Both the position numbers and the translations under genes were made by a program. 64,000 nucleotides of DNA from Nocardioides sp. (GTDB taxonomy: Bacteria; Actinomycetota; Actinomycetes; Propionibacteriales; Nocardioidaceae): positions 1 through 64,000 of the forward strand of contig JAICHQ010000008.1 in NCBI GenBank assembly GCA_025924815.1. The letters run 5' to 3'. The notes below the pieces were generated by a model, which was not told the origin of the DNA, did not search any database, and saw only the letters and a list, made by a program, of their open reading frames with translations. Shown in pieces: positions 52,578 through 61,506 of the stretch; within the stretch, counting starts at the first letter, position 1, and every line of letters starts with the position of its first letter.

Positions 52578-53831
52578 ATGGAGACCTCTGACGCACGACG
52601 CGAGAACCAGCGGGCGATTCTCCGCACGATGGCGCGTCGCAAGGAGTCGACGAGGCACCAGATCATGGCGGACACCGGGCTCAGCAAGGCCACGGTGTCT
52701 CGACTGGTCCGGCAGCTGGTCGAGGACGGCTCGCTCATCGAGACCAGACCCGCACGAGGCAACGGTGTCGGCAGACCGACGGAGGTCCTGCGGTTCCGTG
52801 GCGTCAGCGATCTCGTGTGTGGCATCGACATGGGAGGTACCAACACCCGGTTCCTGTTGGCCACCCACGGTGCTGAGCTGATCGCCAACTGGCGTGAGCG
52901 CACGCCTCAGGGCAGCGACGGGCGCACGCTTGCGCGCTGGGTGGTGGATCAGGTGTCGACGACCTGCGCCCGGCTCCGGGTGTCTGAGCCGACCGCCATG
53001 GTCGTCGGCATACCCGGCACGGTGGAGCGGGCGATCGGGACGATCAGCAACGCACCGAACCTGCCGGCCATCATCGGCAACGACTTCGGCGGCACCCTGC
53101 ACAGGCTGACGGACGGTCGTGCCAGCGTCGAGAACGACTCGAACCTCGCGCTGGCCGGCGAGATGCGCGCCGGGGCGGCCGCCGGTCACGACAACGCCGT
53201 GATGATCACGGTCGGGACCGGTGTTGGTGTGGGCGTGGCGCTCGACCGACGCCTGGTCACCGGTGAGGCGGGGACGGTCGGCGAGTTCGGCGTGATGCCG
53301 ATCGACCTGGAGGGCACGACGCTGGAGAGCGTGATCAGCGGGACCGGGATCGCCGAGGCGGCGCGACGATCGGGGCTGCGTGACGTTCGCCCCGAGTCCA
53401 TCCTGGAGGCCGCGCCCCGAGGACGCCGTGGCGTGATCCAGGCCCGTGTGAACGCAGCCCTGTTCAACCTCGTCGTCAGTCTCGGTGTCGCCTACGAACC
53501 CTCGGTCATCGTGATCGGTGGCGGAGTCTCGACGTCCCTCGAGCGGATGCTGCCGGCCCTGCAAGCCCGTGCTGCGGCCGTGCTGACTCCGTGTCCGAGT
53601 CTGGTGGTCTCGACGCTCGGTGACCCGGGCGGCGCCGTCGGCGCGACCGCCGAGGCCTTGCAGGTCGTCAACGAGATCGTCGGCGACGACCTGACGGCGG
53701 ACGAGGAGCTCCAGCTCGACCTGGACGTCAGCGCGATCGTGGCGCAGCTCGCGTCGCGCGGCGATGAAAATGAGGCGAACCTGGCAACCACGCGGCAACG
53801 GCTACGTCCTTCGAGTCGAGGCGAGCTGTGA
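52578..53831 (+). CDS. ROK family transcriptional regulator (NagC/XylR-like)
   Basis: N-terminal wHTH TRHQIMADTGLSKATVSRLVRQLVEDGSLIE; ROK fold GIDMGGTNTRFLLA. Confidence 0.9.
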   Translation: METSDARRENQRAILRTMARRKESTRHQIMADTGLSKATVSRLVRQLVEDGSLIETRPARGNGVGRPTEVLRFRGVSDLVCGIDMGGTNTRFLLATHGAELIANWRERTPQGSDGRTLARWVVDQVSTTCARLRVSEPTAMVVGIPGTVERAIGTISNAPNLPAIIGNDFGGTLHRLTDGRASVENDSNLALAGEMRAGAAAGHDNAVMITVGTGVGVGVALDRRLVTGEAGTVGEFGVMPIDLEGTTLESVISGTGIAEAARRSGLRDVRPESILEAAPRGRRGVIQARVNAALFNLVVSLGVAYEPSVIVIGGGVSTSLERMLPALQARAAAVLTPCPSLVVSTLGDPGGAVGATAEALQVVNEIVGDDLTADEELQLDLDVSAIVAQLASRGDENEANLATTRQRLRPSSRGEL

Positions 53832-53834
53832 TCC

Positions 53835-55508
53835 ATGCAGGTTGACCTCGTCCTTCAGAACGGTCGCTTCTGGACCGGTGATCGCAGCCGCCCGCACGTG
53901 TCCCGGCTCGGAGTGATCAACGGGATGATCGTCGGCGTCGGCGACGACCTCGACGGCGTCACCGCCGCGGTGACGGTTGACCTCGACGGCGCGACCGTGC
54001 TCCCAGGTTTCCACGATGCTCACTGCCACACCACGTCGTACGGGCTGTCCGCGGAGATGCTCGACCTGCGCGACGTGAGGGGGATGGACGCGATCCTGCG
54101 GGCCGTGAAGATGCACGCGCAGGGATTGCCCTCCGACGCGTGGGTGATCGGCGTCGGCTATGCCCGCGGCCTGCAGGTCGACGAGCACCCCGTGGCCGGC
54201 GCTCTCGACCTCGCCTCGGGCGGCCGCCCCGTGTGGCTGACGCACGCTTCCGGGCACATGTGTGTCGTGAGCAGGTCCGCGTTGGAGCTGCTCCGGGGGC
54301 ACGCGCAGGGAGGCGAGCTGCCGCGGGGTTTCGGGCTTGACGAAGGCGGGGGCGAGACGGGACTACTGACCGAGTTCGAGATGGACCTCGTCAAGGATTT
54401 CCACGGCCCGAGCTCCATCGAGCATCTCGTCGACGTGATCGAGGGAGCCACCCGATCGTACGCCGCCGACGGCATCACCGCATTCACTGATGCCGGCATC
54501 GGCTGTCCAGGCATCGACCACAGCCCGCTGGAGGTCGCGGCGTATCAAACGGCCGAACTGCGCGGCCGGCTCCATGCGCGGGCCCACCTCATGGTCTACA
54601 GCGAGCTACTGCACGAGATCGGCGGTCACACCGACGACCGGGCGCGCCTCGGGCTGGACCTCGGTCTGCACACCGGGCTGGGCGACGGACTCGTCGCGAT
54701 CAGCGCCGTGAAGGTCTGGGTCGACGGATCAGGGATCGGCAACACGGCCGCGAAGAGCGACCAGGCCGATGGCGGGTACGGCGGCCTCGTTGCCGACCCC
54801 GCGGCACTGCGGGACCTCATCGTCGAGGCCAACATGAGCGGTTGGCAGGTCGCGGTGCACGCGATGGGTGACGCGGCGGTGGACCTCTTCCTCGACGCAC
54901 TCGACGCGAGCGCGCCGCACCGGCGACTCGGCGCCCCGTCCCCCCGTCATCGCGTTGAGCACGGGGGACTGATCCGCCGTGACCAGGTGCCACGCCTGGC
55001 CGCACACGGGGTGCTCGTCGCCACGCAGCCCTCGTTCATCCCGGAGTTCGGCGATCGGCTGCGCGAGACCTTGCTCGACGGTGGGGTCCGCGTCGAGGAG
55101 TCCTTCCGGTGCGCGAGCCTGCTTGCGGCGGACATCCCGATCGCGGGCAGCTCCGATCGTCCCGTCTCGTCCAGCGCGCCGCTCGACGGAATCCAGGCGA
55201 TGGTGGAGAGACTCACCGAGAGCGGATGGCTCTACGGTGGGAACGAGCGTCTCAGTGTGGAGGAGGCGATCGTGGCGTACACGTACGCCGGGGCGTACGG
55301 CGTGCACGCCGAGCACCGACGTGGTGTCATCCGAACCGGCCTCGACGCCGACTTCGCGGTTCTCGCCGACGATCCGACGACGGTCGACACGCAGCGGATC
55401 GGGGAGATCGCGGTCGTGGGAACCGTTCTCGGTGGGCGTCCGACGCACGACCCCGCCGGGCTCCTGGCCCGGGCCACCGACATCATCGACGATGGCCCGC
55501 GGAGGTGA
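53835..55508 (+). CDS. Amidohydrolase family 3 (YtcJ-like) protein
   Basis: GATVLPGFHDAHCHTTSYG, WVDGSGIGNTAA, VAVHAMGDAAVDLFLDAL, RHRVEHGGLI. Confidence 0.88.
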   Translation: MQVDLVLQNGRFWTGDRSRPHVSRLGVINGMIVGVGDDLDGVTAAVTVDLDGATVLPGFHDAHCHTTSYGLSAEMLDLRDVRGMDAILRAVKMHAQGLPSDAWVIGVGYARGLQVDEHPVAGALDLASGGRPVWLTHASGHMCVVSRSALELLRGHAQGGELPRGFGLDEGGGETGLLTEFEMDLVKDFHGPSSIEHLVDVIEGATRSYAADGITAFTDAGIGCPGIDHSPLEVAAYQTAELRGRLHARAHLMVYSELLHEIGGHTDDRARLGLDLGLHTGLGDGLVAISAVKVWVDGSGIGNTAAKSDQADGGYGGLVADPAALRDLIVEANMSGWQVAVHAMGDAAVDLFLDALDASAPHRRLGAPSPRHRVEHGGLIRRDQVPRLAAHGVLVATQPSFIPEFGDRLRETLLDGGVRVEESFRCASLLAADIPIAGSSDRPVSSSAPLDGIQAMVERLTESGWLYGGNERLSVEEAIVAYTYAGAYGVHAEHRRGVIRTGLDADFAVLADDPTTVDTQRIGEIAVVGTVLGGRPTHDPAGLLARATDIIDDGPRR

Positions 55509-55515
55509 TGGCCGA

Positions 55516-56478
55516 GTGACTAGGCCGGGCGAACGCGACAGCATCTGGGGCTTTCCGATCATCGACTTCCACTGCCACTTCCCCGTGCCCGACGAGGAGC
55601 GGCCTGCTGCCGAGGTCGAGTTCGAGCGCGTTCACGGAGCGCGCAAGTCCCGCATCCTTCGCGAGAACTGGCGCTGGTACCAGGAGCAGTGGTGGTCGGC
55701 GTACGGATTCCCGTTCCCCGAGGAGGCGGAGCCGCCTGCCGACGTGCAGGCCGAACGCTGGACGGCCGAGATCGAGGACGCTCGGCTGGAGCTCGTCGCG
55801 TTCCTGACCGGTGGGGGCAACGACACGCTCGCGGCCGCAATCGACGGTCGTCCTCGGATGCGCGGGTTCGCCCATCATGATCCGTTCCTGCCTGGCGCGG
55901 CCCAGGAGCTGCGTCGCGCGGTCGACGAGCTCGGACTGGTCGGCTACAAGGTGATCGCCCCGGCGCTCCGGGGTCGCATCGACGACCCGGCGCTGTGGCC
56001 GGTCTGGCGGACCGCCGACGAGCTGGGCATCCCGGTGCTGGTGCACTTCGGGGTGCTCGACGGCGGTGGCGGCACCGCCGACCACGTGAACATGAGCCCC
56101 CTGCGGCTCCACGAGGTCGCCAAGGCGTTCCCCGAGGTGCCCTTCGTGATCCCGCACTTCGGCTGTGGATATCCGGGTGACCTCCTGCAGCTCGCGTGGG
56201 CATGCCGCAACGTCCACGTGGACAGCTCCGGGAACAACGAGTGGATCCGGTGGATGCCGTATCCGCTGTCCCTGGCCGACCTGTTCGGCAGGTTCCTGGA
56301 GACCATCGGCCCCGAGCGCGTGCTCTTCGGTTCGGACTCGGCCCACTTCCCGCGCGGGCTCGTGCGCGCCTATTACGACGAGCAGTGCCGGGTGGTCGAC
56401 GAGCTGGGCATGTCGCCGGACGACCGGCGGCTCGTCTTCGTCGGGAATGCCGCGCGACTGCTTCGGCTGGAGGTGTGA
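55516..56478 (+). CDS. Amidohydrolase family 2 (TIM-barrel) protein
   Basis: IIDFHCHFP, IPVLVHFGV, PFVIPHFGCGYPGDLLQLA, RVLFGSDSAHFPRG. Confidence 0.85.
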   Translation: MTRPGERDSIWGFPIIDFHCHFPVPDEERPAAEVEFERVHGARKSRILRENWRWYQEQWWSAYGFPFPEEAEPPADVQAERWTAEIEDARLELVAFLTGGGNDTLAAAIDGRPRMRGFAHHDPFLPGAAQELRRAVDELGLVGYKVIAPALRGRIDDPALWPVWRTADELGIPVLVHFGVLDGGGGTADHVNMSPLRLHEVAKAFPEVPFVIPHFGCGYPGDLLQLAWACRNVHVDSSGNNEWIRWMPYPLSLADLFGRFLETIGPERVLFGSDSAHFPRGLVRAYYDEQCRVVDELGMSPDDRRLVFVGNAARLLRLEV

Positions 56479-58373
56479 CCGTGCCAGACGAGGCGCCGTT
56501 GACCACATTCGCGCCCACGATCACCCATCCGCCTGACAACATCCCGACCGGGAACCTGTGGGTCTCGCTGCCTCGAATCGACCGGAGCACCGGTTCGGTG
56601 CGAACGATCGCCGTCCTGCACGAGGGCACCCGTGGCATGCTCGAGGCCTGGGGCGACGACAGCGGCGTTCTCGTTCCATTCGTCGAGGTCGACGGGGTCG
56701 CTCAGCCGCTCACCGAGGTCTCCTGGGCGCGGGAGCGGCACTGGTTGCCGAGAATGGCGGCACGCTGCGGAGAAGGTGAGGTGGACGTCTCATACTGCGC
56801 GCCTGTCGGCGAGCGCGGGGCGGCGTTCCGGCTGGCCTACCGGCCGGATCCGGATGCATCGCCGAAGGTCGTCGTCGGATGGCGGGTCCAGTGGCAGGAG
56901 ACAGCGCTGGTCCAGCTGCGGACGAAGCCGCTAGACCTCGAAATCGGCTCGGACCCCGATCCCTGGACGGGTAGTCACGTGCTGCACGGAACGATGGGGC
57001 TGCCCTTGCTGGCTCTCGGGTTGCAGGCAGGGCCCGGAGCCACCCTGGCGCCTCAGGGCCGAGGATGCGTCGTGTCGGCACAGGCGGGGCAAGGGGCCGC
57101 TGGCGAGTTCGTGGCCGACGTCTTCGTGGCCGTCGCTCCCGAGCGCGACGGAGCCGCGGCCACGGCACTGCACCTGCGGCGGCGGGGCTTCGACGACATG
57201 TGGGCGAGCAGTGTCGCATGGCTGGCTGCGCACGAGCTGCCGACCGTCGAGCTCGACGCACGGGACGGCCTGGACCGACGCCTCAATGAGAACGCCTTCT
57301 TCAACTTCTTCTTCGCCCAAGGCGACTGCCTCGACACGGGTCGTTCCGTCATCGTGACATCGCGGAGCAGCGACTACTACGTGTCGGCGGCGTTCTGGAG
57401 CAGGGACGCCTACCAGTGGACCTTTCCCGCCCTTCTCCTGGTCGACCCGGTTCGCGCGCGGAAGCTGCTGGTCTCCTCGATTGCCGGCGCGGGGGACCGC
57501 CTCGCCGATCACGCTCTCTACATCAACGGGACGCATCTCTACCCCGGATTCGAGCTGGACCAGGCGGCCGCCCCCGTCCTGGCGGTCCATCTCTATGCCT
57601 CGAGCACGGGTGACTGGGGTGTCCTCGACGAGCGCGCGGTCAGAGAGCTCTGCGACGGGTTCGTGGCTCGGCTGGCACCCTGGCGGAGCGACGAGCTCGG
57701 CCTGTATGCGACCTTCCTACTGCCGACCGACGACCCCACGAGTCACCCCTACACGACGACCGGCAACGCCCTGGTACGGGCGGCCTTCGACGCTCTCGCC
57801 CGCCTCCACTCGATGCGCGGAACTCCTGAGGGTGCCGTCGCGGACGACTACGTGGCGCTGTCCGACGAGCTCGGCGCTGCCATCGCAGACCTGCTGGGCG
57901 CCGATGGGTCCTACGGCCCGATGTGGGCCTGGGGTCGCGATGAGCACGGCGGACGCGACATCCGTGACGAGCCTCCGCTGAGCCTGCTGACCCTGCCGTA
58001 CTGGGGGCTGTGCGACGCCCAAGACGCGCGCCAGCGCGCGACCCGACGCTGGCTCGAGACCGACAATCCCTATCGGTACGCGGGAGACCACCCGGGAGCA
58101 GGATCTCCGCATTTCCCGTTCCCCTCCGGGTTCGACCTCGCGAACCGCTTGCTGACGGACCCCGGAGACGGTCCGCTCCAGCAGCTGGTCACCACTCCGA
58201 TGGACCACGGTCTGGGGTGCGAGTCGTGGGATCCGACGACCGGGGTGGTGACCACCGGTGCCGCCATGGCGAGCATGGCCGGCCTGCTGACCTGGACCGC
58301 GTGGTCACGGTTGACGGGGCGGTCGATCTGGCACGCACCTTTGGCTCTGCCACAACGCGGACCGCGACTCTAG
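56475..58373 (+). CDS. Six-hairpin (alpha/alpha)6 glycoside hydrolase-like protein
   Basis: N-terminal beta-sandwich-like region, then SRSSDYYVSAAFWSRDAYQWTFPALLLVDP, TGNALVRAAFDALARL; family not assigned. Confidence 0.6.
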   Translation: MTVPDEAPLTTFAPTITHPPDNIPTGNLWVSLPRIDRSTGSVRTIAVLHEGTRGMLEAWGDDSGVLVPFVEVDGVAQPLTEVSWARERHWLPRMAARCGEGEVDVSYCAPVGERGAAFRLAYRPDPDASPKVVVGWRVQWQETALVQLRTKPLDLEIGSDPDPWTGSHVLHGTMGLPLLALGLQAGPGATLAPQGRGCVVSAQAGQGAAGEFVADVFVAVAPERDGAAATALHLRRRGFDDMWASSVAWLAAHELPTVELDARDGLDRRLNENAFFNFFFAQGDCLDTGRSVIVTSRSSDYYVSAAFWSRDAYQWTFPALLLVDPVRARKLLVSSIAGAGDRLADHALYINGTHLYPGFELDQAAAPVLAVHLYASSTGDWGVLDERAVRELCDGFVARLAPWRSDELGLYATFLLPTDDPTSHPYTTTGNALVRAAFDALARLHSMRGTPEGAVADDYVALSDELGAAIADLLGADGSYGPMWAWGRDEHGGRDIRDEPPLSLLTLPYWGLCDAQDARQRATRRWLETDNPYRYAGDHPGAGSPHFPFPSGFDLANRLLTDPGDGPLQQLVTTPMDHGLGCESWDPTTGVVTTGAAMASMAGLLTWTAWSRLTGRSIWHAPLALPQRGPRL

Positions 58374-58375
58374 AC

Positions 58376-59152
58376 ATGGAAGTCGTCATCACGGCCACGG
58401 CTCAGGAGGCAGGGCAGGTGGCCGCCAGGCCTGTGCTCGACGCGCTGGCAGGCGACCCCGCACTGGTGCTCGGGGTCGCCACCGGCGAGTCGCCACGGCC
58501 GATCTACCGGGCCCTCGCGCAGGCTCACGCAGCGGGCACGGACTTCTCACGGATGCGCTGCTTCGCCCTCGACGAGTACGTCGGACTGCCGGCGGACCAT
58601 CCGGCGTCCTACCACGCGGTGATCCGTCGCGAGCTCGTCGAGCCACTCGGCCTCGACACCGCCGAGGTGCACGTGCCGGATGGCATGGCCGACGACCTGC
58701 TGGCCGTGTGCGCGACCTACGAGGCCGCGATCAGGGCGGCGGGTGGAATCGCGGTCCAGCTGCTCGGCATCGGCGCCGACGGGCACATCGGCTTCAACGA
58801 GCCGACCTCCTCGCTGGCCTCGCGCACGCGGATCAAGACTTTGACCGCGCGCACCCGTCGGGACAACGCGCAGTTCTTCGGCGACTCGGCGGTCCCGACG
58901 CAGTGCGTGACGCAGGGGCTCGGGACCATTCTGGAGGCGCGTCACCTCGTCCTTGTCGCCTTTGGCGAGCGGAAGGCGGAGGGTGTCGCAGCGGCCGTGG
59001 AGGGACCGGTCTCCGCCCGATGCCCCGCGTCGGTGATACAGCTCCACCCGCACGTGACGGTCATCCTCGACGAGGCCGCCGCCGCGGAACTCGAGCTGTC
59101 CGAGTACTACCGGAGCACTTATGCCACCAAACCGAGCTGGCAACAGCTCTGA
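58376..59152 (+). CDS. nagB: Glucosamine-6-phosphate deaminase
   Basis: LALGVATGES-like P-loop, FALDEYVGLPADHPASY, LLGIGADGHIGFNEPTSS. Confidence 0.92.
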   Translation: MEVVITATAQEAGQVAARPVLDALAGDPALVLGVATGESPRPIYRALAQAHAAGTDFSRMRCFALDEYVGLPADHPASYHAVIRRELVEPLGLDTAEVHVPDGMADDLLAVCATYEAAIRAAGGIAVQLLGIGADGHIGFNEPTSSLASRTRIKTLTARTRRDNAQFFGDSAVPTQCVTQGLGTILEARHLVLVAFGERKAEGVAAAVEGPVSARCPASVIQLHPHVTVILDEAAAAELELSEYYRSTYATKPSWQQL

Positions 59153-59186
59153 GCAGCTCGACGACGGTGCCCGTCCGCAGACGAAG

Positions 59187-59328
59187 ACGACAAGCTCGCC
59201 CGACAGGTCTTCGACGGTCCGGTTGCCGAGAAGGGGACGCCGGACGAGATCGGGCCTGATGGGTGCGGTAATGAAGAAGATGCGCGGTCAGGCCGGCGTG
59301 GCCCGGGGTGTCGTCGAAGGGCGGCGAG
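59187..59328 (+). pseudogene. Decayed duplicate of gatB 3' end (internal 125-bp deletion)
   Basis: ACGACAAGCTCGCCCGACAGGTC identical to 46269-46291; continues as DKLARQVFDGPVAEKGTPDEI then frameshifted GLMGAVMKKMRGQAG (gat[22 protein letters not shown] ... [15 protein letters not shown]). Confidence 0.88.
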
Positions 59329-59334
59329 GGGATA

Positions 59335-59540
59335 GCCTGCGGCTGTTACATCCAGCACGCCCGTGGTGGGGGAAGCCGGTCGAAGTCCGGCGCTGACCCG
59401 CAACCGTAGGTCGTGTCCTTCTCGGGGGACGCGATGAGCCGGAGCACCCGAAACGGCGCGTCCCGAACACACGCTGTCGAGGAACGCAGCGGGTGGGTTC
59501 CTGCTCCGGCCCGGAGCGCCTGCCCGCTGTCGCAGCGGGA
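59335..59540 (+). ncRNA. Cobalamin riboswitch plus expression platform
   Basis: ggggaaGCCGGtcgaagtCCGGCgctgacccgcaaccgtagg core and downstream gagccggagcaccc; SD-proximal CCCGCTG-tcg-CAGCGGG hairpin. Confidence 0.85.
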
Positions 59541-59548
59541 AGGAAAGC

Positions 59549-60640
59549 ATGTCCATCTCCACCTCCGTACGACGCGCCGGGGTCGCTCTCGTCGCATCCG
59601 CCCTGGCGGCCTCGCTGGTCGCCGTCGGCACCCCGGCCGAGGCCGTCTCGCCGACGTCGCCGGCCGGTCGCGGCGCGACCTGGCTCGCCAACCAGCTGAA
59701 CGCCAAGGGCCTGATCCACAACCGTCAGTACGCGTTCAACGACTACGGCCTCACCGCCGACACGGTGCTCGCCCTCGACTCGATCGGCGGGCACCAGCGT
59801 GACGTCCGGCGGGCACGCAAGGCGCTCGCCCGCCACGTGGCCGCCTACACCGGGAAGAAGACCGATCGGTACGCCGGCGCCACGGCCAAGCTGGCCGTCG
59901 TGGCCCAGGAGACCGGTGGCGGCGCGCGGCACTTCGGCGGGTACAACCTCGTCGCCCGCCTCGGCCGGCTGGTGGCCACCGACGCGCCGATCGCCGGCCG
60001 GATCGAGGACCGGTCGTCGTACGGCGACTTGGCCAACACCATCGGGCAGATCTTCGCCGTGCGCGCGCTGCTCAGGGCCGGCCATCCGGCGGCCCGCTCG
60101 GCGTTGCGGTTCCTGCTGGAGCAGCAGTGCAACCGCGGCTTCCTGCGGCTCGAGTTCAACTCCGACAAGACCGCGACCCAGCAGGGTTGCACCGGCAGCA
60201 GCCCGGCCGACACGGACGTCACCGCACTGGCCGTGGTCGAGCTGGCCCCGGTGGCCGCGGGCCACGGTGCGCTGCGGCACGCCCTGCGCGACGCCACCCG
60301 CTGGCTGAAGCGCCAGCAGCGATCCAACGGCAGCCTCGGTGGCGGTGTGTCCACCCCAGCGGCCAATGCCAACAGCACCGGTCTGGCCGGCTCGGCCTTC
60401 CGGGCCGAGGGCAGGTGTGGGGCCGCTCGGGCCGCCGCGCGGTGGGTGGCCAAGCTCCAGATCACCGGCAACGTCTCCGGGACCCCCTTGGCGGGGGAGC
60501 GCGGCGCGATCGCCTACGACCGAACGGCCCTGCGGACCGCGCGGCAGGACGGCATCGACAAGACCGCGCGGGACCAGTGGCGGCGGGCCGGAGCGCAGGC
60601 GGCTCCCGCGCTGGTCGCGCTGTCTCGCTGCGGGTCCTGA
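59549..60640 (+). CDS. Secreted alpha/alpha-barrel (prenyltransferase/terpenoid cyclase-like; transcobalamin N-domain-like) protein
   Basis: Signal peptide; repeats GATWLANQLNAKGLI...DYGLTADTVLALDSIGG; FLLEQQCNRGFLRLEF; TDVTALAVVEL; WLKRQQRSNGSLGGG. Confidence 0.78.
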   Translation: MSISTSVRRAGVALVASALAASLVAVGTPAEAVSPTSPAGRGATWLANQLNAKGLIHNRQYAFNDYGLTADTVLALDSIGGHQRDVRRARKALARHVAAYTGKKTDRYAGATAKLAVVAQETGGGARHFGGYNLVARLGRLVATDAPIAGRIEDRSSYGDLANTIGQIFAVRALLRAGHPAARSALRFLLEQQCNRGFLRLEFNSDKTATQQGCTGSSPADTDVTALAVVELAPVAAGHGALRHALRDATRWLKRQQRSNGSLGGGVSTPAANANSTGLAGSAFRAEGRCGAARAAARWVAKLQITGNVSGTPLAGERGAIAYDRTALRTARQDGIDKTARDQWRRAGAQAAPALVALSRCGS

Positions 60641-60645
60641 CCGCC

Positions 60646-61506
60646 GTGACCCGGCTCGTCGTACGCCTCGCCGCCGCGGTCCTCGTGACCGCGGCGGTGG
60701 GGCTCGGCGTGCCGTCCGCAGCCCAGGCCGCCACCTGCAGCTCCTCCCAGGGCATCTCCGTGGTGGTCGACTTCCACCAGCTCGGCGGTGGCGTGCAGAC
60801 CCACTGCGACCGCGGCGGCGCCGGTAAGACCGCCTGGGACCAGCTCGAAGACGTGGGCTACCGGCTGACCGGCGTCCAGAAGCAGCCCGGCTTCGTCTGC
60901 CGCATCGACGACAAGCCGTCGGAGGCCCAGGACGCGTGCGTCACCACACCGCCCGCCGACGCCTACTGGTCGCTGTGGTGGTCGGACGGCAGGTCCGGGA
61001 AGTGGGCGTTCTCCTCCACGGGGGCCGGCTCCCTGAAGGTCCCCGCAGGGGGGTACGTCGCGATGTCCTGGCAGGGCGGGGCCGGCAAGGCCGCACCCGG
61101 AGCCTCGCCCACGCCGCACCCGACCCAGCCGACGTCGAGCCCCACGACCCGCGCGCCCACGAGCCCGGCCTCCTCCCACGCACCGGGTCCGACCCCGTCC
61201 TCGTCCACGACGCCGAGCGCGCCGTCGACTCCGAGCGCCACGACCTCGCCCAGCGCCGGGCCGAGCCGCAGCGCGAAGCGCTCGACGAAGGCGAAGACGA
61301 AGGCGCACCACGAGCCTGCCAAGACAGATGGGCCGCGAGCCGCGGGCCCCGTCGCCGGCGTGAGCACGGGCGGACCCGGTTCGTCGGGCGGATCGGGCTC
61401 CGGAGGCCTGCCCGGCTGGGTCGCGCCGGTCGCGATCGTCGTGCTCTTCGTCGGCGCGACGGCGTTCGTGGTGGCCCGCCGGAATACTAGCGGCGGCCCG
61501 GGATGA
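60646..61506 (+). CDS. Secreted DUF4430-like (transcobalamin C-domain-like) protein with P/S/T-rich linker and C-terminal TM anchor
   Basis: Signal peptide; ISVVVDFHQLGG...TAWDQLEDVGYRLTGVQKQPGFVCRIDDKP...YWSLWWSDGRSGKWAFSSTGAGSLKVPAGGYVAMSW; C-terminal WVAPVAIVVLFVGATAFVVARR. Confidence 0.75.
   Translation: MTRLVVRLAAAVLVTAAVGLGVPSAAQAATCSSSQGISVVVDFHQLGGGVQTHCDRGGAGKTAWDQLEDVGYRLTGVQKQPGFVCRIDDKPSEAQDACVTTPPADAYWSLWWSDGRSGKWAFSSTGAGSLKVPAGGYVAMSWQGGAGKAAPGASPTPHPTQPTSSPTTRAPTSPASSHAPGPTPSSSTTPSAPSTPSATTSPSAGPSRSAKRSTKAKTKAHHEPAKTDGPRAAGPVAGVSTGGPGSSGGSGSGGLPGWVAPVAIVVLFVGATAFVVARRNTSGGPG

Noticed and set aside
46547-59328. Site-specific integrative element with integrase and att sites
   Set aside because: No integrase, excisionase or tRNA target in the window; the 23-bp identity is part of a longer diverged gatB homology, so an att interpretation is not supported without more evidence.
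59121-59396. 91-aa ORF after nagB as a gene
   Set aside because: It overlaps the gatB remnant and riboswitch; its recognisable part GLMGAVMKKMRGQAG is a frameshifted gatB fragment.
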